A stretch of 64,000 nt of DNA from positions 62,001-126,000 of the forward strand of contig NZ_JAGTAR010000007.1 of the NCBI RefSeq assembly GCF_018156225.1, written 5' to 3'. This DNA comes from Carboxylicivirga sediminis (GTDB lineage Bacteria > Bacteroidota > Bacteroidia > Bacteroidales > Marinilabiliaceae). The first letter of the stretch is position 1; the number at the start of each line of letters is the position of its first letter. The position numbers were made by a program, and so were the translations under genes. The notes beneath the pieces are model-generated. The model was not told the origin of the DNA, did no database searches, and saw only the letters and a program-made list of their open reading frames with translations. Of this stretch, positions 1-9,110 are shown one piece after another.

Positions 1-405
1 TGGGGTGAAGTTGGAACACCTGCTAAAACAGTTACATTGAGTAATCCGGATCCGGTGCCTTATTACCTGAAGGGAGACTATCTGGCTGAATTATACAGGA
101 TGCCTGCTACATTTGAAGATGGTACTGTCCAAAATATTACAGCTAATTCAGCTGAATTATCACTGACCATTTTAGATTTAGGAACTAACGCTCAGGGATA
201 CCTGTTCTGGGGCAGGGAAGAAGGCTTAACAAAAGAAGATAAGTGGGAAAATAATAAATCAATTGAAATGACCTATGGAAAGCAATCCTTTTGTCTTGAA
301 GAACTGCAAGCCGATACAGAGTATTATTATCGAATTAAAATTAAGAATGATCAAGGTATTACTTGGTCTTTCGATACACAAAAGTTCAGGACTTTAAAAG
401 AATAG
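1..405 (+). CDS. C-terminal part of a secreted FN3-like domain protein (5' truncated)
   Basis: The reading frame is open from base 1 and ends at TAG 403-405, so the gene begins outside the window. The last 134 residues are visible. Residues 45-134 resemble a fibronectin type III or purple-acid-phosphatase-N-like beta sandwich, ending in a LQADTEYYYRIKIKND strand pair typical of such folds. The preceding stretch (about residues 15-40) looks like a linker. No catalytic motif is visible. It lies 56 bp upstream of a sulfatase on the same strand and probably belongs to the same glycan-degradation block. The function of the missing N-terminal part cannot be inferred. Confidence 0.6.
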   Translation, partial: WGEVGTPAKTVTLSNPDPVPYYLKGDYLAELYRMPATFEDGTVQNITANSAELSLTILDLGTNAQGYLFWGREEGLTKEDKWENNKSIEMTYGKQSFCLEELQADTEYYYRIKIKNDQGITWSFDTQKFRTLKE

Positions 406-461
406 GAGTATTAGCTGCCTATTGATTGTAAGAATTTAAAATTAATATCAGAACCAGCAGA

Positions 462-2024
462 ATGAGAACAATTACACTATTAGCGTTAGTTGCATTGTTT
501 ACCATTTCATTAAATGGATGCCTTACGACTAACACGAAGCAGACAAAGGAAGCCAATAAGCCAAATATCATCTATATTCTTGCAGATGATCTGGGTTATG
601 GAGAATTAGGCTGTTATGGGCAAAAACAGATTGAAACACCACATATCGATGCCCTCGCAGCAAGTGGAATGCTTTTTAAACAGCATTATTCTGGTGCTCC
701 GGTATGTGCGCCATCGCGTTGCGTTTTAATGACAGGAAAGCATATGGGACACTCATATGTGCGCGGAAATGATGAATGGAAAGAGCGAGGCGATGTGTGG
801 AACTACAAAGCCCAGATTGCTGATTCAACACTTGAAGGACAAAGGCCATTACCCAAAGAAACACAAACAATTGGCAGGTTATTACAGTCGAATGGTTATA
901 AAACGGCAGTTGTTGGTAAATGGGGGTTAGGAGCGCCACATACAGATGGTATTCCTACAAAGCAGGGATTTGATTATTTCTTTGGGTATAATTGTCAGCG
1001 TCAGGCACATACCTACTATCCCGTGCATCTTTATGAAAATGAAAACCGATTTTATCTTAATAATGACACTGTTGCTCCAGGCACAAAGTTAGCCGATGGT
1101 GCCGACCCATATGATATAGATAATTATAAACCTTACAATTTAAATGAATATTCACCTGATTTAATGTTTGGCCGTATAACCAATTTCATTGAGCATTCGA
1201 AGGATGAGCCTTTCTTTCTCTATTGGGCAACACCTATACCGCACGCTCCTATCCAGGCCCCTCAGCATTGGGTAGATTATTATACACAAAAGTTTGGCGA
1301 TGAAGAGCCTTATGATGGTAATCGAGGTTATTTTCCACACCGATATCCACATGCAGGTTATGCTGCTATGGTATCATACCTCGATGAACGTGTTGGTCAG
1401 CTTATTGCACAGTTAAAAGAACTGGGACAATACGAAAATACCATTATCATCTTCAGTTCTGATAATGGCCCTACATATAATGGAGGTACAGATTCTCCAT
1501 GGTTTAATAGCGGAGGCCCGTTCAATAGTAAGTATGGCAGTGGTAAAGGTTTTTTGCATGAAGGAGGGATTCGTGTACCAATGATTGCTTCCTGGCCAGG
1601 TCATATAAAAGCAGGTTCGGAAAGTGAACATATATCAGCGTTCTGGGATGTCTTGCCAACGTTGTGTGATATAGGAGGTGTAGAAAAGCCAGAAGATACA
1701 GATGGAATAAGTTTTTTACCTGAGTTAATGGGTGAACAACAGGAAGTCCATCAGTACCTGTATTGGGAATACCCCGAATACGGAGGGCAGCTCGCTGTTC
1801 GACTTGGTAATTTTAAGGCAATTTGTAAGAACGTTAGAAAGGAAAACAATACTCAATTTGAGTTATATAACCTTGAGCTGGATCCGCAAGAACAAAATAA
1901 CATAGCAGCCAGTCACCCTGAAATTTTGGTTCAAGTTGGCCAGATTTTAAATGATGAACATATTGAATCTTGGAATAACAGATGGAAATTTATGCAATTA
2001 GGCGATAGCATAACGAATGAATAA
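462..2024 (+). CDS. Sulfatase, S1 family lipoprotein
   Basis: This is a formylglycine-dependent sulfatase that removes sulfate esters from glycans in the periplasm or at the cell surface. The N-terminus is a lipoprotein signal with a lipobox-like LNGC near residue 20. The metal-binding start of the alkaline-phosphatase fold is present (PNIIYILADDLGYGE). The sulfatase signature CAPSR lies at residues 82-86, with Cys82 the residue expected to become formylglycine, followed by the usual VGKWGLG and SSDNGP segments. At 520 residues it has normal S1 length. The nearest named groups are arylsulfatase A and N-acetylgalactosamine-6-sulfatase, but substrate cannot be set by eye. It is followed after 23 bp by an M60-like peptidase, suggesting co-expression on a sulfated glycoprotein substrate. 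Confidence 0.93.
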   Translation: MRTITLLALVALFTISLNGCLTTNTKQTKEANKPNIIYILADDLGYGELGCYGQKQIETPHIDALAASGMLFKQHYSGAPVCAPSRCVLMTGKHMGHSYVRGNDEWKERGDVWNYKAQIADSTLEGQRPLPKETQTIGRLLQSNGYKTAVVGKWGLGAPHTDGIPTKQGFDYFFGYNCQRQAHTYYPVHLYENENRFYLNNDTVAPGTKLADGADPYDIDNYKPYNLNEYSPDLMFGRITNFIEHSKDEPFFLYWATPIPHAPIQAPQHWVDYYTQKFGDEEPYDGNRGYFPHRYPHAGYAAMVSYLDERVGQLIAQLKELGQYENTIIIFSSDNGPTYNGGTDSPWFNSGGPFNSKYGSGKGFLHEGGIRVPMIASWPGHIKAGSESEHISAFWDVLPTLCDIGGVEKPEDTDGISFLPELMGEQQEVHQYLYWEYPEYGGQLAVRLGNFKAICKNVRKENNTQFELYNLELDPQEQNNIAASHPEILVQVGQILNDEHIESWNNRWKFMQLGDSITNE

Positions 2025-2047
2025 TTTTAATTACTAAATGAATTTCG

Positions 2048-4246
2048 ATGAAAGAAAATCTGCATAGAGCTATATTCCTGATAGGAATTATTGCCATAAG
2101 TATTTTATACGCTTGTAGTAAGGATGAATCAATTGAGGTTGAGATTCCAAAATTTGAATACATAGTTGGAGATCTTGATGAGATTATAAATGGTGATCCG
2201 CAAAAAGTAAAAATTAGTGGTTTGGAATTGCAGGTCAATCATACTGAACGAGCTTCACAGCCACTGAGTATGGCATTTGATGGAGATTTATCAACCAAGT
2301 ATCATAGTCCGTGGTCAACTGATAATCCACCTACCGAATTTCCTGTGATTATTACGGTTACATTTCCAGATGATTCACCATCCTTTGAGTATCTGTATTA
2401 CTGGCCGCGTCAGGTTGGTAGTAATGGTAGAATTTTAACAGGTGCTGTTAAAGTATCACCAAAAAATGATCCAGAAAACTATACAACCATATTGGATTTA
2501 CAATACGTAGATGATCCTGCGCCTAAGAAAATTAAAATACCGGCTGAATTTCAAGGTAACATCAAGAAGTTGATTTTTGATATATCATCAGGTATTGGTG
2601 ACGTTGTTTCAATTCAGGAAATAGAGTTTTATAACGAAGGAGTTGGAATGAATATTCCAGATGTATTCACTGATAAAAGTTGCTCAGCTATTAAGGAGGG
2701 CGTATCAAGGGAATCTATTGAGAGCATGACAAATTCTGTTTTTCGAAATCTGGCTTTATCCTTGTTTGATGAAACCTATGATAAGCGTCGTGTAGGAACC
2801 TATAAAAGTTATCCACATCCAAGTATTCAAAGTAATTTAAACAAAACTTCAACATATGGTTTGCTTGATAATGTCACAGGTGTTTTTGTGTCACAAGGGG
2901 ATGATTTACTTGTTTTTGCCCAAGAGCACAATCATGAATTGATATTAAGAATTATCGATCATGAAGACGACCAAGGATCTGGCTTTACAGGACAAAATAC
3001 TGTTTTAAATTCGGGTGTAAATAAAATTAAGGCACAAATTAGTGGTTTAGTTTACTTGTTATATCATAATGATTCTGATGAACAAATTAAAGTCAATTTT
3101 GCAAATGGTAAAGTAAACGGACAATTTGATATTGAGCACAATACCAATGACGAATGGCAAGATATCTTAAATTCATCGATATATAACCGCATCGATTTAA
3201 AAGGGAAATATTCTCACATTATTTTTAACACAGCGGATCTGAAGAAATATACACCAGATCCGACGCGTTTAATAGAAGTATATGATTCGATCGTGTGGCT
3301 TGAAGAACAGTTTTTGGGATTTTACAAATACAACCGCACGAATAAATCAAGAATGCTCTTTAGGTCATCTCCTGCAGCTACTTATATGCATGCGACAAGT
3401 TATCGGACAGAATATAATCCATCTACAATGCCTAAGTTGTGTGACGTTGATGGTTTAAGGACAACTGATATTTGGGGGCCTGCTCACGAAGTAGGGCATG
3501 TTAATCAGACCAGGCAAGGCTTTAGGTGGAAAAATATGGCCAATGAGAGCGTCCTGGGTGAGGTCTCAAATAATGTTTATTCGTTATATGTGCAGGCTGC
3601 TTTTGGCAACACATCACGCTTGGAAACACAAGGTAAATATATGCCAGCCTATAATTCGTTTATGGTTGAAGACATGAAGCATATGGAAGCGACAGGAGCA
3701 GTTGATAAGAAATACTTTTTTGAACAACTCGTCCACTTCTGGCAATTGGAGTTGTATTTCTCACAGGTATTGGGAATGGAAGATTTTTATAAAGACTTGC
3801 ATGAAGAGATAAGGATTACCCCAGACCCTGCAAGGGGAGTTGAACACCATGAGTTTGCCTACCTAGTTAGTAAAATATCTGGCTTTGATATGACTAGTTT
3901 CTTTAACCTTTGGGGGTATCAATTATCTGACGAAATAAAAGCACGTATCGCTGAACTTGGATTTAATGAGCCGACACAGCCAATTCAGTATATTCGTGAA
4001 TCACAGGTTGAACTTTATAAAGAGCAGAAAGCCATCGTAAAAGGAAATGCCACACAGTATAGCAATGGGAATTCATATACTTTTAATATGTCGACTTACG
4101 AAAATGTAGTTGCTTATGAGGTATATGTAAATGATGCGATTGTTCATATTGATATAAACAATCAATTTACAACAACTTTACCTGAGGGTAATTATTCAGT
4201 ATTTGCAATAGGTGCTGATGGGAATAAAACGGAAGTGACATTTTAG
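2048..4246 (+). CDS. M60-like (enhancin/mucinase-type) metallopeptidase lipoprotein
   Basis: Predicted zinc glycopeptidase of the M60-like family, members of which cleave mucin-type O-glycoproteins. Visible features in order: a lipoprotein signal (SILYACSKD, Cys about residue 23), an N-terminal discoidin/F5-8C-like sandwich at about residues 55-195, a middle M60 N-terminal beta region, and the zinc motif HEVGH at residues 480-484. Glu500, 16 residues later, fits the HExxH-(8-28)-E pattern of the family. A small Ig-like domain closes the protein after about residue 650. The 732-residue length is normal for Bacteroidota members. The sulfatase upstream and exported lectin-like proteins downstream fit a glycoprotein-processing role. 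The peptide or glycan specificity is not readable. Confidence 0.85.
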   Translation: MKENLHRAIFLIGIIAISILYACSKDESIEVEIPKFEYIVGDLDEIINGDPQKVKISGLELQVNHTERASQPLSMAFDGDLSTKYHSPWSTDNPPTEFPVIITVTFPDDSPSFEYLYYWPRQVGSNGRILTGAVKVSPKNDPENYTTILDLQYVDDPAPKKIKIPAEFQGNIKKLIFDISSGIGDVVSIQEIEFYNEGVGMNIPDVFTDKSCSAIKEGVSRESIESMTNSVFRNLALSLFDETYDKRRVGTYKSYPHPSIQSNLNKTSTYGLLDNVTGVFVSQGDDLLVFAQEHNHELILRIIDHEDDQGSGFTGQNTVLNSGVNKIKAQISGLVYLLYHNDSDEQIKVNFANGKVNGQFDIEHNTNDEWQDILNSSIYNRIDLKGKYSHIIFNTADLKKYTPDPTRLIEVYDSIVWLEEQFLGFYKYNRTNKSRMLFRSSPAATYMHATSYRTEYNPSTMPKLCDVDGLRTTDIWGPAHEVGHVNQTRQGFRWKNMANESVLGEVSNNVYSLYVQAAFGNTSRLETQGKYMPAYNSFMVEDMKHMEATGAVDKKYFFEQLVHFWQLELYFSQVLGMEDFYKDLHEEIRITPDPARGVEHHEFAYLVSKISGFDMTSFFNLWGYQLSDEIKARIAELGFNEPTQPIQYIRESQVELYKEQKAIVKGNATQYSNGNSYTFNMSTYENVVAYEVYVNDAIVHIDINNQFTTTLPEGNYSVFAIGADGNKTEVTF

Positions 4247-4573
4247 TTGGTGAATTCTTCATGCTCTTCCTAATGCGATGAGAGTGTAGAATCAAAGTTA
4301 CGCTGATATTCCTCTTTTGATTCAGAATGAGGAGTTATCAGTGCTGGACTTTCTATATCCAAAATTTGAAAGAAAAAATCGTTGTTAACTTCAGTTGTTC
4401 ATCCTCTAATTGACAGCATATAAATGATATATGTAATGTGGGGTGGTGATTGTAAATCATTGAAAATAATGGCTGGCATCACTCTGATATTGGATGAATA
4501 TTCAAGAGAATAGCCTATAAAATTATCTTGATCAGGTTGGTGTCGGCTGCATCAAGTCCTTATTTATTAATTT
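4247..4573 (+). other. Intergenic region, 327 bp, with a terminator-like hairpin
   Basis: No convincing ORF. An imperfect inverted repeat at 4303-4341 (CTGATA and CCTC pairing with GAGG and TATCAG) follows the M60 gene stop by about 55 bp and could end its transcript, though no clear T-run follows. The rest is AT-rich and without recognised motifs. Confidence 0.4.
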
Positions 4574-5521
4574 ATGAAAAAAAACTACAAAATGAGAAAA
4601 GTGAATGTATTTAGAAAAGTAATATCAATTGTTGCATTGGTATTGGTAGGTGTTGTAACAAGTTATGGACAAATTTTGCATTTACCTTTAACGGAGAATG
4701 TGAACGATGCATCGACTAACAACACAACGGTTAATGATGAGAACACCAGTGTAACTTTTACAAGTGATACTGAAAAAGGTAATGTGGCTGTACTGAATGG
4801 TGCAGATTGTCAAATAGTTGCAACTACAGACGGAGTTTTAGGTGCTGGTGCTCGAACTATTGCTGCCTGGATAAAAACATCAGTGACAGCTACGTCTCAA
4901 TGTATTGCAAGTTATGGGGTGTCAACTACAAGAAACAAATTTACATTTTATGTAGCAACAGGTAATGTTATAAGGGCTGAAATTGTGGGTAATTTTGTTT
5001 TAGGTACTACGACTGTTACAGATGGAGCATGGCATCATGTTGCAGTAACGTTCGATGGGGCTACCGTGAAGTTGTATGTTGATGGTGTTGAAGATGCTTC
5101 AAAAGCCTGGGCTGACGTCAATACTTTGGCACGAGATCCTCAGGAATTTTACATTGCACATGATGCTGTTTATCAAGACACTCCTCGTTTTTGGTTTAAT
5201 GGCAATATGAGTGATTTTAGATTGTATGATATAGCTCTTTCAGCTCAAGAAATAGCAGCATTTAATGTTCCTACAGCTTTATCAGATGTGAAGGATTCAG
5301 ATTTGTATTCAGTAACACCCATTAATAATAGTAGTATTGAAATTAAAGCTAAAGAAAATGCGGTTTGTAGTATTTATTCTATAAGTGGCCAAAAAGTACT
5401 TCAACAAAAAATAGAAATTGGTACAAACTCAATTAACACCAATGGCTTGAGTGGTATTTGTCTGATTAAGATTGAAGCTGGTAACGGTAAAGCTTTTGTT
5501 AAAAAAGTTTTTCTTAAATAG
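4574..5521 (+). CDS. T9SS-exported LamG-like (concanavalin fold) protein
   Basis: A secreted protein with a single LamG/Laminin_G_3 jelly-roll domain at about residues 45-230 (markers: AAWIKTS, DGAWHHVAVTFD, LYVDG, GNMSDFRLYDIALS) and a type A T9SS C-terminal sorting domain over the last 75 or so residues (YSISGQKV ... GKAFVKKVFLK). The N-terminus is a signal peptide ending near YGQ. A second in-frame ATG at 4592 is an equally good start. No catalytic residues are visible, so a carbohydrate-binding or adhesive role is the simplest inference. The domain is closely similar in layout to the C-terminal LamG of the next gene, suggesting paralogy. Confidence 0.8.
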   Translation: MKKNYKMRKVNVFRKVISIVALVLVGVVTSYGQILHLPLTENVNDASTNNTTVNDENTSVTFTSDTEKGNVAVLNGADCQIVATTDGVLGAGARTIAAWIKTSVTATSQCIASYGVSTTRNKFTFYVATGNVIRAEIVGNFVLGTTTVTDGAWHHVAVTFDGATVKLYVDGVEDASKAWADVNTLARDPQEFYIAHDAVYQDTPRFWFNGNMSDFRLYDIALSAQEIAAFNVPTALSDVKDSDLYSVTPINNSSIEIKAKENAVCSIYSISGQKVLQQKIEIGTNSINTNGLSGICLIKIEAGNGKAFVKKVFLK

Positions 5522-5553
5522 TACCACTGATACAATTTTATAAAGTTGTTATT

Positions 5554-5581
5554 GTCGGAAAGCACTTTGTTACTTTCCGGC
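5554..5581 (+). terminator. Hairpin terminator after the LamG gene
   Basis: GTCGGAAAG pairs with CTTTCCGGC across a 10-base loop and is followed by ATTTTTC. It lies 33 bp past the LamG stop. It also argues against an earlier start for the next gene inside this hairpin. Confidence 0.7.
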
Positions 5582-5599
5582 ATTTTTCAAAATAAGAAC

Positions 5600-8500
5600 A
5601 TGAGGAATAAAGGTAGATTACTGGCAGGGTGTATAATATCAACAATAATTACTTCTGTTATTATTGTTAGGTTGAATCATAGTCCGAATATTGATGGTTC
5701 AGAGTATAGTGAATACCCCGTTTGGATTGAAATGATGGATCAGCCTGATGTAAATATGCTGGAGGCCCGTAATGCTTTCGATACCTATTGGTCAGGCCAT
5801 GAGCATTATCAGGGAGACCGCCATAAGCAGTTTGAGCGTTGGTATGCCATCAACTCAAAGCGTATTGATGAAAATGGACATCTGATACCGGCTAAAGCAG
5901 TAAGCAGCGCTTACAGAAATATGATGAGTGCGGCAAATGCAGAAATGGAAGGGCATTGGTATTGCTATGGTCCGGTGAATGTAGGGCCTCGTAATGGAAC
6001 CAAAAGAGATGGTGGCCGTGTTAAAGATATTCAGTTTCATCCTGTTGATCCTCAAACCTTGTATGTGTCCTGTTTCAAAAGTGGATTGTTCAAGACGATG
6101 GATGGGGGAGCCTCATGGGAACCCTTATGCGACAATATTCCTGAGCAGGTGTATGTGAGTGCCATCAAACCCTCAGATCCAAATACGATTTTAATTGGGA
6201 CAGATATGGGGGTGTATATCACCAATGATGGGGGTGACACCTGGAATACGACCTCAATAACTACAGAAGTGAAGGCTTTATTGATTCAGCCGGGCAATGA
6301 AAATGTTATTATTGCGGGAGCTGGTAATGGGATTTACCGTTCTTCCAATGGCGGTGAATCCTGGAGCTTTGTGTTATCTTCCAATAACGTTGAAGATCTA
6401 AAGTCTCATCCGACAAATCCGGATATTTTATTTGCGGCCACCAATGGTCCAACCAGTCAGTTCTATCGTTCAAGCGACGGAGGTGCAAGCTGGACGGAAA
6501 ACACGTCATTCGGAAAAGGCTGTTTTATGAAAATAGCGGTTACTTCTGCAGCACCTGATCACGTATTTGTATTAAATGCCAGAGACCATCTTGGTGATGA
6601 CTCCTTTGAAGGCTTCTATAAATCAACCAATGCAGGAGTAAGTTTTACAAAGCTGTCAGGTACCACTCCTTGTATAACAGGGTATAAAGATGATGGTGCT
6701 ATTTCGAGGGGACAGCCCAACTATAATCTGTTTGTAGTGGTTGATCCTGCTGATGCATCCAAGGTATGGGCCGGTGGCGTTAAGAGTTGGAAATCAGAGG
6801 ATGGTGGAAGCTCCTGGACGCAATTTTTCAATGGCGTGACAACTGATGGGGATAATCTGCACCTGGATCAGTTGAACTGGGCTTATTCACCACATAATAA
6901 TGCCCTGTACGCTGCCAATGACGGAGGCATCTATTACCTGAATGACGCCAATCAGTTTCAGATGATAACCGATGGTTTGCCTATTGCCGAGGTGTATGAA
7001 TGCACCCAAAGCCAGACAAGGAAAACCAATGTGGCTGGTGGTACTATGCATTGTGGGGTTAAACTGAATAACAACGGAGTATGGTATACTCCCTGGGGCG
7101 GTGATGAAGCGACTTGTATTATAGATCCAACAGATGTTCAATATGTTTATCACCTCAAGTATGAAAAGGTGAGCCGTTCGACCAACGGAGGGTTTAATTT
7201 TTCGAGGATTAATGCTGCAAATACTGACCGCGGTGAGTATACCGGGACAGGTGTATTACATAAAAGTGATGTAAATACACTTTTTGCCGGATTTACGCAG
7301 CTGCAACGAAGCAATAATGTGCGCGCTGCTTCGGTTAACTGGAATACCATTTCTTCGTTTGCAGGTACGTCTAAAATTCAAAAGGTTGAACAGTCTGGAG
7401 CTAATGAGGATGTGTTTTATGTGGCCAGGGGAACAGAACTCTATCGCAGTGATAATATAAATGCTGCTACCCCATCGTACACCAATTTAACGGGCAATCT
7501 GCCATTGTCAGGGGTGTCAGTCAATGATATTGCTGCTCTTTCAACTGATGAGAATGTGGTTTTCATCCTGCAGGGTAGTAAGGTTTACCGCTCATCCAAT
7601 AAGGGTGCTTCATGGACTGATTTAACCAGCAATCTGCCGGCAGTAGCTTTACTGGAGATGACGATTGATCAGACAGCCAATGAGGGCATCTATGTAGAAA
7701 CCGATATAGGCGTGTTTTATAAAGAATCCGGCATGTCTGACTGGATTAACTTTTCCAATGGTTTACCGGCGGTTCGGGTGTCGGGTATGGATATTTACTA
7801 TGGTGATACTCGTGACGAAAGCCTGATTACCGTGTCCACCGATGGTCGTGGATTCTGGCGTTCGCCACTGCATGGAGTCGCTGTTGAAGCGCCTGTCGCT
7901 AATTTTGAAGCCAATTATGTGAATGCGGTGGTGGGCAGTACCATCCAGTTTAGCGATTTAAGTACACAGCATCTACAGAGTTATCTGTGGCAGTTTGAAG
8001 GAGGTTCACCGGCTACCAGCCTGGACATTAATCCATTGGTACGCTATGATGCTCCGGGAACTTATGAGGTAAGTCTAACGGTTACCAATAGTGCCGGGAC
8101 TGATACAAAAACGTTTACTAATTATATAACTGTGGCGTCTGAAGGGGGCGATCTGCAGGTGCACTATCAGTTTGATGGAGATGCACAGGATGCCTCATTA
8201 TACCATCGGGATGGATTGAATGCTGGCGTTGACTTTATTGCTGATTCGAAGCATGGAGAAGTTGCTGACTTTGATGGCAGTGCACAAATTGCAGTATCTG
8301 GATACAGTGGTGAAGAAGGAACCAATGCCCGTTCCATTAGTGCCTGGATTAAGACATCGACTAACAGCAAGGCCATAGCTGCGTGGGGTAAAGCAGCCAC
8401 ATCTACTAAATGGGCATTCCGCCTTGAGACAACTGGCGTTTTACGCCTGGAGCCCGGTGGCGGTAATATCATCGGTAGTACCAATGTGGCTGATGGTCAA

Positions 8501-9004
8501 TGGCATCATGTGGCGTGCGTGTTTGACGATGATTGCAGTCCAACAGTTGATGATGTAAAGCTGTTTGTTGATGGCATTGAGGAAGTTACCTATCCATCGA
8601 GTGTGGCAATCAATACTGTGGCACAAGGCGATGTAACCATTGGAAACGATCAAATGGGACGCAGGTTTGTTGGGCAGATGGCTGATGTCAGAATATATAG
8701 TTCTGCATTGAGTAGTGGTGATATAACCCAATTGGCAGCCACTTCAACAGCTATTAAACAATCCGCTGCAGAGCAATGGGTAAAATTGCATGTGCTCGGA
8801 GGTGGCCATATTCAGCTTGAGCTTTTGGGTAGCAAGTCAGCACAGGTAAGTGTTTATAGTTTAGCTGGTAAGATGTTGAAAAAGGAAATTATTCAGGAAG
8901 GCGTATCCACTATTTCACTATCATCCCGACAAAAGGAGTTGGTGGTTGTACAGGTGCTTGATAGTACAAAAGGAGAGTTTGTAAAAAAGATATTCCTGGA
9001 ATAA
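5600..9004 (+). CDS. Large T9SS-exported BNR-repeat / PKD / LamG protein
   Basis: A multidomain exported protein of about 1134 residues. After an N-terminal membrane or signal segment (about residues 5-28) comes a beta-propeller region of VPS10/sortilin-like BNR repeats (recurring DGGASW, DGGDTW, NGGESW, DGGSSW, NKGASW) to about residue 765. Then follow a PKD domain (about 770-850), a LamG domain (about 860-1060) and a type A T9SS sorting domain at the C-terminus (GEFVKKIFLE). ATG 5600 is preferred because an upstream start would lie in the terminator hairpin, and the hydrophobic export segment directly follows ATG 5600. No glycosidase active site was recognised. A surface adhesin or glycan-binding role is inferred from the domains and the neighbouring sulfatases. 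Confidence 0.83.
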   Translation: MRNKGRLLAGCIISTIITSVIIVRLNHSPNIDGSEYSEYPVWIEMMDQPDVNMLEARNAFDTYWSGHEHYQGDRHKQFERWYAINSKRIDENGHLIPAKAVSSAYRNMMSAANAEMEGHWYCYGPVNVGPRNGTKRDGGRVKDIQFHPVDPQTLYVSCFKSGLFKTMDGGASWEPLCDNIPEQVYVSAIKPSDPNTILIGTDMGVYITNDGGDTWNTTSITTEVKALLIQPGNENVIIAGAGNGIYRSSNGGESWSFVLSSNNVEDLKSHPTNPDILFAATNGPTSQFYRSSDGGASWTENTSFGKGCFMKIAVTSAAPDHVFVLNARDHLGDDSFEGFYKSTNAGVSFTKLSGTTPCITGYKDDGAISRGQPNYNLFVVVDPADASKVWAGGVKSWKSEDGGSSWTQFFNGVTTDGDNLHLDQLNWAYSPHNNALYAANDGGIYYLNDANQFQMITDGLPIAEVYECTQSQTRKTNVAGGTMHCGVKLNNNGVWYTPWGGDEATCIIDPTDVQYVYHLKYEKVSRSTNGGFNFSRINAANTDRGEYTGTGVLHKSDVNTLFAGFTQLQRSNNVRAASVNWNTISSFAGTSKIQKVEQSGANEDVFYVARGTELYRSDNINAATPSYTNLTGNLPLSGVSVNDIAALSTDENVVFILQGSKVYRSSNKGASWTDLTSNLPAVALLEMTIDQTANEGIYVETDIGVFYKESGMSDWINFSNGLPAVRVSGMDIYYGDTRDESLITVSTDGRGFWRSPLHGVAVEAPVANFEANYVNAVVGSTIQFSDLSTQHLQSYLWQFEGGSPATSLDINPLVRYDAPGTYEVSLTVTNSAGTDTKTFTNYITVASEGGDLQVHYQFDGDAQDASLYHRDGLNAGVDFIADSKHGEVADFDGSAQIAVSGYSGEEGTNARSISAWIKTSTNSKAIAAWGKAATSTKWAFRLETTGVLRLEPGGGNIIGSTNVADGQWHHVACVFDDDCSPTVDDVKLFVDGIEEVTYPSSVAINTVAQGDVTIGNDQMGRRFVGQMADVRIYSSALSSGDITQLAATSTAIKQSAAEQWVKLHVLGGGHIQLELLGSKSAQVSVYSLAGKMLKKEIIQEGVSTISLSSRQKELVVVQVLDSTKGEFVKKIFLE

Positions 9005-9047
9005 CAGAATTGTTTGAGTTGATATATTAGTATGTGAGAATGGATCT

Positions 9048-9080
9048 GTCTCCCTCGGGTTGCAACAGCACGAGGGAGAC
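9048..9080 (+). terminator. Strong hairpin between the BNR/LamG gene and the second sulfatase
   Basis: Perfect 10-bp stem GTCTCCCTCG / CGAGGGAGAC with a 13-base loop, 43 bp past the stop. Only a weak T-run follows (AATTT), so it may act as a terminator, a processing site or an mRNA stabiliser. Confidence 0.6.
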
Positions 9081-9110
9081 AATTTAGCTGAAAACAGAAA
9101 TAAATAGAAC

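Noticed and set aside
5546-5599. Upstream start for the BNR/PKD/LamG gene
   Set aside because: The extra 18 codons lie mostly inside a terminator hairpin of the preceding gene, and the export signal begins at ATG 5600.
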